Origin: JALONO01 sp038209965
GTDB taxonomy: Bacteria; Bacteroidota; Bacteroidia; Cytophagales; Thermoflexibacteraceae
Assembly (NCBI GenBank): GCA_038209965.1
Contig: JBBQXF010000068.1
Span: 1 to 26,897 of the forward strand
DNA: 26,897 bases
Reading direction: 5' to 3'
The translations under genes and the position numbers were made by a program. The notes below the pieces were generated by a model. That model saw only the letters and a program-made list of their open reading frames with translations, did not search any database and was not told the DNA's origin. Within the stretch, counting starts at the first letter, position 1. The number at the start of each line of letters is the position of its first letter. Below are positions 9,911 through 16,288 of the stretch, in pieces.

Positions 9911-10023
9911 TTGGCAATACGATAAATGACAATGATCGCCCGGTTTAGGAGGGCACATTGGAAATAAAAAATTTGATTTTTAATGAGGGTTGCCGGAGTG
10001 CGCTCTTGCTGAGTATTGAAATC

Positions 10024-10092
10024 TTTGGTCACTTGATCACCAAATGCTTGGCTTTATTAATCGCAGTTTTGCAAATTAAAAACGTTTGCAAA
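10024..10092. promoter_or_regulatory. possible operator region before the efflux operon
   Basis: The 274-bp gap between the fusion-protein gene and the small upstream gene contains an imperfect dyad at 10024-10044 (arms TTTGGT/ACCAAA). It also has two copies of the palindrome TTTGCAAA, at 10068-10075 and 10085-10092, 17 bases apart. Such paired palindromes could bind a dimeric repressor or lie near the operon promoter. No clear TAnnTTTG box was found. This is a weak inference. Confidence 0.3.
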
Positions 10093-10184
10093 TGGATTGC
10101 CGAACACTTCGCCTACTGGTTACAGGCGCGAAAGAACCTTACCGGAAAAGTGGGGCCAACTTGGCCCACGCACACAACACTTGG

Positions 10185-10580
10185 CTAGGCTTGCCCAAAC
10201 TTGGGAGGGGGAAGGGAGATACTGGCGCACCGGCTCAGCAGATTGGCCAACGTGGCCCGGGAGGGTGGGCTGGGCACCACGTGAAATGGCGACACCAGAG
10301 AGAAAATGGGCAATTCCTGACAGTAAAAAACCGCCTCGCTCAGCTCCATGCCGCCCAACACTTCGGTGTCATCCTCATCGTGCTCACTGATGGCATTATC
10401 GATGAGCAGGATTTGCTCGAGCACTATTTCAACCAGACACTCCATCTCATTGTAAGTCAGATCTTCGGGAGTAGCGTCAGTACGGGCATCGGGCGCATCA
10501 ATCCCCACGTTGAGCACGTGCAATGCAATCACGAGCCAGAATAGGCGAAGCAGCGTACGTTCTCTCAAAAACTGTATCAC
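10185..10580 (-). CDS. small conserved-looking hypothetical protein upstream of efflux genes
   Basis: This protein of about 131 residues has one N-terminal hydrophobic segment (LLRLFWLVIALHVLN), then an acidic stretch (IDAPDARTDATPEDL, NEMECLVEIVLEQ, SEHDEDDTE). The C-terminal half is Pro/Ser-rich. Small proteins of this look, with an LN-x-IDxPD motif after a short hydrophobic leader, occur beside metal or drug efflux loci in Bacteroidota. I infer membership by eye only and know no function. There is no ATG before mid-protein. Candidate starts are TTG 10586, GTG 10580 and TTG 10568; the last best fits a short signal anchor. It lies upstream of the efflux operon on the same strand. Confidence 0.55.
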   Translation of the reverse strand: MIQFLRERTLLRLFWLVIALHVLNVGIDAPDARTDATPEDLTYNEMECLVEIVLEQILLIDNAISEHDEDDTEVLGGMELSEAVFYCQELPIFSLVSPFHVVPSPPSRATLANLLSRCASISLPPPKFGQA

Positions 10581-10588
10581 CCACAAAC

Positions 10589-10871
10589 TTATTGCTTCTT
10601 TTCATTATCGCCAAAGTTCCCTAACTTTGATCCACCAATTACTTTTTTATCTAAACATTGGTTTCTCCATGACAAAATCACCCATTTTTTGGCCCGAACC
10701 GCGATGGGGTTGGCCTTGGGCACACCAATCTTGTGCAGCGCGGTAACGAGCCAGAAAAAACCGTGGGAAGATATGTCTCTGCAATGACAACTCAGGATAA
10801 AGAGGGGCGTTTTACCTGTCAAGCTACATTCTGTTAACCATAAAATTAATAACCAACGCCTTGGGCTTTCC
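10589..10871. other. intergenic, AT-rich stretch with a decayed copy of the neighbouring gene
   Basis: No intact gene is visible. On the minus strand, bases around 10715-10770 translate to FFWLVTALH, matching LFWLVIALH of the neighbouring gene. At DNA level 10733-10756 matches 10518-10541 at 19 of 24 bases, including an identical 11-mer (ACGAGCCAGAA). Beyond this the similarity fades. I read it as the scar of a duplicated or lost paralog. Confidence 0.4.
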
Positions 10872-10872
10872 G

Positions 10873-10897
10873 TTGGATTAATTGAAAAATAATCCAA
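10873..10897. promoter_or_regulatory. perfect 8-bp inverted repeat before the mini-HTH ORF
   Basis: TTGGATTA (10873-10880) and TAATCCAA (10890-10897) are exact reverse complements separated by 9 bases. They end 4 bases before the ATG of the small HTH ORF. The position suits an operator for autoregulation, or an RNA hairpin masking the start codon. Confidence 0.5.
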
Positions 10898-10901
10898 AGC
10901 G

Positions 10902-11075
10902 ATGAAAACATTGCTCCCCAAGCTCAAACAGTTGAACCGGCTTCATCACTTAATATTGAAAAAATCAACTGGTACCCCTAAGCAACTCGCCATCAAGCTG
11001 GGGGTAGCAGAATGTACAGTTTATGCCTACGTCAATATTTTCAGGGAAGATTTCTGCGCCCCGATTGACTGCTGA
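10902..11075 (+). CDS. miniature helix-turn-helix protein (57 residues), probably truncated
   Basis: The protein opens with a basic helix (MKTLLPKLKQLNRLHHLI). It then has TGTPKQLAIKLGVAECTVYA, the pattern of the small Bacteroidota HTH proteins (TGTPEELAxxLGISRxTLY), and FCAPID where relatives have xGAPI. Relatives known to me continue with a short Tyr-rich beta-hairpin after GAPI, but this one stops at TGA 11073, so it is either minimal or truncated. The putative recognition helix is complete. It sits directly after a perfect inverted repeat and just before an orphan sorting-domain fragment, in an AT-rich strip of decayed genes. DNA binding is inferred from the motif. Confidence 0.55.
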   Translation: MKTLLPKLKQLNRLHHLILKKSTGTPKQLAIKLGVAECTVYAYVNIFREDFCAPIDC

Positions 11076-11116
11076 AAGGTGTTGAGGGTTTCTTATCTCA
11101 TCGGGGAGATGTTCGC

Positions 11117-11653
11117 TTGAAGACCACTTCACAAATCGTGATAGGGTATCCGGAGTCTCCAACTGATACCGTACTCACGACCCATAAAATCTTATGGGAA
11201 GCCAAAGCTGAATACTCGGGTGCTGGGTTGCGGTTGAATGGCAGGTTTACCGCAAGTGAATTTCGGATATTTGCTGAAAGTGATTCTTCGGTGGCCAAAT
11301 TTCAAGTGGCAAAGGTCATCAGCCTGCCAAAAAACATCAATATGAAACGTGTGGTAGTTCGTTTTCGTGGCGATGCAGGTTCAGAGGAGAAGGTTCGTAA
11401 TCAAGTCACTACATTCATTGCCAACGTTTTCCCTAATCCCGTTGGTGATGAACTAAAAATACAATCTATCAAACCAGCACCGAAGAATTTACAGATTTCA
11501 ATATTACCAGAAAATTCGGCAAAAGTGACTGTTGTGGTTCCTAAAGGCAGCACCGAAAACAATATTCCTACTCGCCACATACTTAAAGGGATATTGATGT
11601 TGGAATTTGATAATGGCTTGTTCATCAATCGGCGAAGATTGATCAAAAATTGA
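11117..11653 (+). pseudogene. orphan fragment with type IX secretion C-terminal sorting domain
   Basis: The last 80 residues look like a type A sorting domain of type IX secretion. They have the entry motif NVFPNPVGDELKI, a beta-rich middle, then ILKGILMLEF and the basic end RRRLIKN. Such domains direct cargo across the outer membrane and are then cleaved. No signal peptide or ATG is present before 11342, and the open frame begins after a stop at 11066-11068. The frame's only early start is a TTG at 11117. The N-terminal cargo part therefore seems lost. The 36 residues before the PNP motif have no recognisable fold. This is a remnant of a secreted surface protein; translation is doubtful. Confidence 0.55.
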
Positions 11654-11774
11654 TTTGGGAACGAGCAAAAAACAAGTGGGTCAACTTTGTTTGTAACTAC
11701 TTGACTATAAAAAATATTGCAGCTCAAAATTAACAGGTTGTTTCTAATCTATTCCTTAAACAAATCCTCTACCC

Positions 11775-12640
11775 ATGAAAACTTCATTCTGATTTTTACC
11801 GCTATTTTTGTTTGTAGCTCCCTTGGTATTCGCCCAGCGAGTTGGTCTTTCAGTAGTGGGCACCACCAGTTTTCCGGGCCAGGTGGCCAGTTCCGAAGTG
11901 GTGGGCCTTACCCAAGATTTACGGGGCATCGGCCCCAAAGTGGGTTTGTCGGTCATGTTGGAGACTGACCTATCGCCCAGCCTCCGGCTGCGGACGGAGG
12001 TGGGCTATTTTACGCTCGGCTACTATTTTGGCCAGTCGATAGGCAACAACGGCTGGCAGCAGCAGTATGTCTTTGGCAATGTCCAAACCAGCTTGGTGCT
12101 CGATGCTACCGCGTGGCGACTGTCTCCCCGCGCTCATTTGGGCACGCACGCGGGCCTTGGCTACAATTGGCAGCAAGCCAATCAAGTAAGGAGTAGTTCG
12201 GGCGGGGCAGCCAATCACTACCCAAACCAACTTGGCCGTTTCAGTCCTGCCCCTAGTGGCGAGCCAGTGGCGGTAAGAGTGCGAATGGACGGGGGGCTAG
12301 CGTTTAACCGGGCCCAAAACCTAACCGCTATTTTGGGCACCAGCTATAATTATGAGTGGGAAAGCGGCCTCCGCTTTTCGCTCTCGGCCACTTATCAGCA
12401 AGCCTTGGGTGCTTCACCACGCACCGATGTCGATCTGCAAGTGACTTATGCCCGATTGGGCACCAATGACCAAACCACTTACAACTTGGCACAGACACTG
12501 GCCCCCAATCCACTTCCTCAACATAGCAGCCTCGGTGTCTTTTCCCTTGAGGCGAACATCAACCGGTTTTTGCGCGTGGCAGGACAAATCAGCAAAACCT
12601 CGGTGGGAGCAACTCCCGTCAAGTTTTTTTTGGGCCAAGT
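11775..12640 (+). pseudogene. outer-membrane beta-barrel protein with nonsense codon in signal peptide
   Basis: ATG 11775 opens MKTSF, then an in-frame TGA (11790-11792), then FLPLFLFVAPLVFAQ, which completes a convincing signal peptide ending at a FAQ cleavage site. The rest, to about 12640, has alternating hydrophobic/aromatic strands (RLRTEVGYFTLGYYF, HAGLGYNWQ, SLSATYQQALG) typical of an outer-membrane barrel of about 280 residues. No stop follows: the same frame runs on through non-protein-like sequence into the next gene. A T8 run at 12625-12632 may mark a second frameshift near the C-terminus. Re-initiation at TTG 11808 would give only half a signal peptide. I call it a pseudogene; a sequencing error at the TGA is the alternative. 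Confidence 0.6.
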
Positions 12641-12767
12641 GTCCCGTTCCCCAATCCAATCCCGCCTTCCGATTTTTTGCCATTGCCCAAATTGCAGTTT
12701 TTTTCACTCCTGCCAAAGCACTACCTTCGGCCTATTATTCTATTCACTTTGCACCCACCAATCGTAT

Positions 12768-14093
12768 ATGCAAAAAAACTTTTATTTGTCTGTCCCGTCC
12801 CGGTTGCTGACTTTGCTGAGCCTAGGCTTGCTGGCCTGCGGGCCAACCCAGCAATCGGGCCAAACTGAGGCCAAACTGGTGGCCGATGCCGACAACGGCG
12901 GGATCGAGCTCGCCGAGGGCTTTAGTGCCTTGGTCGTGGCTGACTCACTGGGCGAGGCCCGCCACTTGATTGCCAATGCCAACGGTGACCTTTATGTGAT
13001 GCTGCGCCAGCCCAACAAAGCCGGCAAGAGCATTGTGGCCCTGCGCGACACCAACGGGGACGGCAAGGCCGACCAGATCGAAAGCTTTGGCGATTACAGC
13101 GGCACCGGCATCGACCTGCACCAAGGCTATCTCTATTTTTCGTCGGATACCGCCGTGTGGCGCTACCAAATGACGGAGGGCCAACTCGTGCCCAGCGGAT
13201 CGCCGGAACTGATGGTGACTTTCCCCCGGCAGGACGGCCATGAGTCCAAGCCCTTCACCTTTGATGGCCAGGGCAACATGTACGTGACCGTGGGCGCACC
13301 GTCGAATGCTTGCCAAAAGGAGGATCGGGTGGTCGGTTCACCGGCGATGGATCCCTGCCCGATTTTGGAACAGCACGGCGGTGTGTGGCGCTTCTCGGCC
13401 ACCCAACCGGGCCAAGTGCACGGCAAGGACGGCAACCGCTATGCCACCGGCATCCGCAATGCAGTGGCCCTGCGCTGGGGCGCTGCGGCCGGCCAGCTCT
13501 ATGCCGTCCAGCACGGGCGCGATCAGCTCCACACGCTTTACCCCGAGAAATTCACGGTCGAACAAAATGCCGAGCTTCCCTCCGAGGAATTTATGTTGCT
13601 CAAGGATCAATCGGACTTTGGCTGGCCCTACTGCTACAACGACCATTTGCAGGGCAAAAAAGTGACCTCGCCCGAATATGGCGGCGATGGCAAAAAAACC
13701 GATCGCTGCGAGGGCAAGGACAAGCCCATTGTCGCCTTCCCCGGCCACTGGGCCCCCAACGATCTGATTTTTTATCAGGGATCCATGTTCCCGGAAAAAT
13801 ACAAAAATGGAGCGTTCATTGCTTTCCACGGCTCTTGGAACCGGGCGCCGCTGCGCCAAGGTGGCTACAAGGTGATGTTTGTGCCCATGCAGGGTGAACT
13901 GCCCTCGGGTGAACCAACCGTATTTGCCGATAAATTCATCGGAATGGACACGTTGTCCAGCCCCGGCGACGCACGTTACCGGCCGATGGGCCTGGCCACT
14001 GCCCCGGATGGCTCGCTGTTTATCGCTGATTCGCGCAAGGGCCGCATCTGGCGGGTGATCTATGCCGATAACAAGAAGGTGGCGGTCAAATAG
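12768..14093 (+). CDS. glucose/L-sorbosone dehydrogenase-like beta-propeller lipoprotein
   Basis: This 441-residue protein has a lipobox LLACG (Cys24). The mature part is a beta-propeller of the PQQ-dependent sugar/sorbosone dehydrogenase type. Visible signatures are LRDTNGDGKADQIESFG, GGVWRFSATQ, YATGIRNAVAL, VQHGRDQLHTLYP, DFGWPYCYND, GHWAPNDLIFY, AFHGSWNRAP and RPMGLATAPDGSLFIAD. It would oxidise a sugar or aldose-like substrate at the cell envelope, with PQQ inferred as cofactor from family. The substrate is unknown. I start it at ATG 12768 because a complete lipoprotein signal follows. The frame is open far upstream only because the preceding barrel pseudogene lacks a stop. Confidence 0.88.
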   Translation: MQKNFYLSVPSRLLTLLSLGLLACGPTQQSGQTEAKLVADADNGGIELAEGFSALVVADSLGEARHLIANANGDLYVMLRQPNKAGKSIVALRDTNGDGKADQIESFGDYSGTGIDLHQGYLYFSSDTAVWRYQMTEGQLVPSGSPELMVTFPRQDGHESKPFTFDGQGNMYVTVGAPSNACQKEDRVVGSPAMDPCPILEQHGGVWRFSATQPGQVHGKDGNRYATGIRNAVALRWGAAAGQLYAVQHGRDQLHTLYPEKFTVEQNAELPSEEFMLLKDQSDFGWPYCYNDHLQGKKVTSPEYGGDGKKTDRCEGKDKPIVAFPGHWAPNDLIFYQGSMFPEKYKNGAFIAFHGSWNRAPLRQGGYKVMFVPMQGELPSGEPTVFADKFIGMDTLSSPGDARYRPMGLATAPDGSLFIADSRKGRIWRVIYADNKKVAVK

Positions 14094-14141
14094 TTGCCCC
14101 GCATTGGCGGTCAACCAAGGGATTAATCTCTCAGCAAAAAT

Positions 14142-14174
14142 AAAAGGCCAGCATTTTTGAAATGCTGGCCTTTT
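14142..14174. terminator. bidirectional hairpin terminator
   Basis: A perfect 15-bp stem (AAAAGGCCAGCATTT, 14142-14156, with 14160-14174) has a 3-base TTG loop. A and T runs at the ends make it functional in both directions. It lies between the convergent dehydrogenase and OmpH-like genes. Confidence 0.9.
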
Positions 14175-14196
14175 GGTCAAACTAACCGACGACTGC

Positions 14197-14823
14197 TTAC
14201 TTGTTCCCTTCGGCTGGGGCCGGGGTAGTTTTGGCCTGATCAGCTTGGTATTTATCGTTCAAACCCTTCAAAATATCTTGGGTGACATCCAATTTGTCAT
14301 TGGCCAACAAAATACCCCCACCTTTGGAATAGCCAAACACGAACTGGTACTTTTTGTTCTTGTTGTACTCCTTCAGGTAATCGACCAAGGTGTCATAAAA
14401 GCGGTTGGTAATGATTTTCTCTTCTTCCATCAAACCGGCGGTCACGTTGTCGCGGTAGGCCACCAGTTCCTGCTCCTGCTGGCCAAGGGCCTGCTGCTCG
14501 CGCTGGGCTTCGTTGGGGGTCATAGTGCCACCTTGGTAGCGGCGCTGGAAACTTTCGGCCGCCTGCCGGAATGTGCCTTGGCGCGACATCAGTTGTTTTT
14601 CGGCTTTTTCGCGCTTCTGGGCCAACACGGCTTGGGCATCTTCCAAATACTTGTAATTGGTCAAAATCGAATCCGTATTGACAAAGACAATGTTTTCCCC
14701 GGCTGGTACATTGACCGAGGTTCTGGTTTGAGCGGCCTCGCCCTTGCCCGAGAAATGGAGGTAGTACAACACGGCCACAGCCACGGCCAATACGATATTC
14801 AATACTAACGATATTTGATTCAC
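14197..14823 (-). CDS. OmpH/Skp-family periplasmic chaperone-like protein
   Basis: This 208-residue protein has an N-terminal membrane segment or uncleaved signal (residues 3-24, LVLNIVLAVAVAVLYYLHF). A beta segment (NIVFVNTDSIL) and a long charged Gln/Glu/Lys/Arg-rich coiled coil (about 65-140) follow. The end (YQFVFGYSKGGGILLANDKLDVT) is the typical closing beta segment of OmpH/Skp proteins in Bacteroidota. Skp-type proteins hold unfolded outer-membrane proteins in the periplasm. Here the N-terminal helix suggests membrane anchoring. It is transcribed alone, with a candidate promoter just upstream, and is convergent with the dehydrogenase gene. Confidence 0.85.
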   Translation of the reverse strand: MNQISLVLNIVLAVAVAVLYYLHFSGKGEAAQTRTSVNVPAGENIVFVNTDSILTNYKYLEDAQAVLAQKREKAEKQLMSRQGTFRQAAESFQRRYQGGTMTPNEAQREQQALGQQEQELVAYRDNVTAGLMEEEKIITNRFYDTLVDYLKEYNKNKKYQFVFGYSKGGGILLANDKLDVTQDILKGLNDKYQADQAKTTPAPAEGNK

Positions 14824-14867
14824 GGGATAAGAGTTTAAAATTCAACCATGTAGCATTTTTTGCTGCG

Positions 14868-14875
14868 CAAAGTTA
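14868..14875 (-). promoter_or_regulatory. candidate Bacteroidota -7 box for the OmpH-like gene
   Basis: On the minus strand this reads TAACTTTG, an exact match to TAnnTTTG, 44 bases before the start codon. No convincing -33 TTG lies at the ideal spacing. Confidence 0.4.
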
Positions 14876-14916
14876 TAAGAAGTTTTAGATTTAGAAAGCC
14901 CCAACGGCCAAAACGG

Positions 14917-15717
14917 CTATTTGCCCAGCTCCGTGGCCCGGCGGAGTGCCGCCGAAAGGCCCTCGCCAATGCTAGTGGCCAAGTGGTGGCCAGCAAAGGT
15001 TTGGAGCGCGGCCTCGGTGGTGCCGCCCTTGGAAGCCACCCGGGCAATCCACTCCCCGCAACTCAAATGGTGCATGCCCTGCAAATGGATGGCCCCCATA
15101 AAAGTCTGCTCCACCAGCACTTCGGCCTGCGCTTTGGTGAACCCCATGCCCATGGCCGACTGGATCATGGCATCCATGAAGTAGTACACATAGGCGGGCC
15201 CGCTGCCCGAAATGGCGGTGACAGCATCCAGCTTGGATTCATCGTCGAAGTAAAGCGACTTGCCCGTCGTGTTGAGCAAGTTTTGGATCGCAAAAGTTTC
15301 TTCCTTGGTCACGGCTTGGGCCGAAGTAAAACCGGTCATTCCCATCCCGATCTGGGCGGGCAGGTTGGGCATGGCCCGCACTATTTTTTGGGTGGGCAAT
15401 GCCTCGGCGATGCTGCGCATGGTCACCCCGGCCATGATGGACAGCACAGTTTGCCGGGGCAACAAGTAGGGAGCGATCTGGGCCATGAGCGCGGCGGAGT
15501 CCTGTGGCTTGATGGCCAAAATGATCACCTCCACTTCGCGCAGGTAGTCGCCCGGTTCGCAAAACACTTGGCGAAACCCCAGCGACTTGAACAGATCCAC
15601 TTTGTCGGCATAATGCTCCAAAATATACAAATCATCTTTCAGGACGGCATGGTTGGCAATAAAAGCATCGGCATACGTTTTGCCCATGTTGCCCCCACCA
15701 ATGATCAGGATTTTCAT
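14917..15717 (-). CDS. proC: pyrroline-5-carboxylate reductase
   Basis: This 266-residue enzyme carries out the last step of proline synthesis, NAD(P)H reduction of pyrroline-5-carboxylate in the cytoplasm. The Rossmann dinucleotide motif is at the N-terminus (MKILIIGGGNMG). It also has LAIKPQD, VRAMPNLPAQIGMG, the substrate-site signature SGSGPAYVYYFMDAM and the C-terminal EQTFMGA/SKGGTTEAAL block, all expected for ProC. I chose ATG 15717, immediately before the Rossmann strand; an upstream in-frame ATG at 15831 would add 38 unrelated residues. The length is normal. It appears monocistronic. Confidence 0.95.
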   Translation of the reverse strand: MKILIIGGGNMGKTYADAFIANHAVLKDDLYILEHYADKVDLFKSLGFRQVFCEPGDYLREVEVIILAIKPQDSAALMAQIAPYLLPRQTVLSIMAGVTMRSIAEALPTQKIVRAMPNLPAQIGMGMTGFTSAQAVTKEETFAIQNLLNTTGKSLYFDDESKLDAVTAISGSGPAYVYYFMDAMIQSAMGMGFTKAQAEVLVEQTFMGAIHLQGMHHLSCGEWIARVASKGGTTEAALQTFAGHHLATSIGEGLSAALRRATELGK

Positions 15718-15757
15718 AATAATGTTTGTTTGCCAGCCCACTGGGGCTTTATTGGGG

Positions 15758-15765
15758 CAAATATA
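15758..15765 (-). promoter_or_regulatory. candidate -7 box for proC
   Basis: On the minus strand this reads TATATTTG, matching TAnnTTTG, about 40 bases before the proC start. No clear -33 element was found. Confidence 0.35.
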
Positions 15766-15910
15766 GGCAAAAGCCAACCCGGGACTTGTCATTGGACGAA
15801 GAATACGATGGCCGACATTTTTAATGGCCAATCACTGGTCGAAAAAAATCCCGTTGAAAAATTAGGAAATAAGTTTTCCCGTCCTTTATTTTGCGTCAAT
15901 ACCGTTGTCC

Positions 15911-15927
15911 TACCTATTAAGTAGGTA
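15911..15927. promoter_or_regulatory. inverted repeat just upstream of the SAM riboswitch
   Basis: TACCTA-N5-TAGGTA is an exact 6-bp dyad about 20 bases before the riboswitch, where the promoter of the leader should lie. It could be an operator. The arms are short, so chance is possible. Confidence 0.3.
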
Positions 15928-15939
15928 ATTGGTTTATAA

Positions 15940-16035
15940 AGAAAGGGGGAGAGAATAGGCTCGGCGAACCCTTAGCAACCTACGGCGCATAACGCAAGGT
16001 GCTACTTCCTATCCCCGGCTGGGTTGCTGGGGAAA
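15940..16035 (+). ncRNA. SAM riboswitch (SAM-I clan)
   Basis: The conserved core is recognisable: AGAGA near 15950, then GAACCCTTAGCAACC (15966-15980), a small GGCGC-AT-AACGC-like arm, and AAGGTGCTACTTCC (15995-16008). This is the GCAACC...GGTGCTA-TTCC signature of SAM-I-type aptamers. A closing stem can form between GGGGGA (15945-15950) and TCCCC (16012-16016). The CCCC can instead pair with GGGG at 16029-16032, so the two structures exclude each other and could form the switch. It precedes metY on the plus strand and should lower homocysteine/methionine synthesis when SAM is abundant. Confidence 0.88.
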
Positions 16036-16053
16036 TATAAATTGATTACCTCC

Positions 16054-16173
16054 ATGAAACACCCATTTTATTCTTTGGCCATGCCCCCGGCGGCCCATTT
16101 TTCCAAGTTTGCTTTTTGCAGGCCCCGTCCCTTGCCCAACGGCCCGAGCTGTTGTTGTGGTTGTTCGGCCTAG
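16054..16173 (+). CDS. candidate cysteine-codon leader peptide (39 residues)
   Basis: ATG 16054 opens 39 codons ending at TAG 16171. The peptide begins MKHPFYSLAMPPAAHFSKF, continues with an FCRPRPLPNGPS stretch and ends CCCGCSA. The Cys run is coded TGT TGT TGT GGT TGT (16150-16164), 10 bases before the stop. It sits between the SAM riboswitch and metY, the sulfide-incorporating enzyme, where a ribosome stalling on Cys codons could sense cysteine supply. Cysteine-rich leader peptides controlling sulfur genes are known in mycobacteria; here the role is inference. GGCCCGA (16141-16147) can pair with TCGGCC (16165-16170) with one bulge, looping out the Cys codons. GGCCCC (16121-16126) can pair with GGGGCC (16181-16186) as an alternative. 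Confidence 0.5.
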   Translation: MKHPFYSLAMPPAAHFSKFAFCRPRPLPNGPSCCCGCSA

Positions 16174-16288
16174 GTTTGAAGGGGCCAAGCCAGCGGTCAA
16201 GTCAATCTCAAGTTTTTTCACCAAGCGCATTGCATTGCCCAAAAATAAATCCGTCGTTTTTTTCTATCATTCCTAAACACCACAAAAA

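Noticed and set aside
9911..9958. Upstream ATG for the membrane fusion protein
   Set aside because: It would place 16 polar, Cys/His-rich residues before a complete lipoprotein signal; ATG 9910 is better.
9958..10188. Plus-strand ORF of 76 codons in the gap before the efflux operon
   Set aside because: It has no recognisable domain, overlaps the likely regulatory region and ends inside the opposite gene.
11775..11808. TGA read as an amino acid (recoding)
   Set aside because: TGA serves as a normal stop in other genes here, for example the RND pump, and no recoding element is visible. A mutation or error is simpler.
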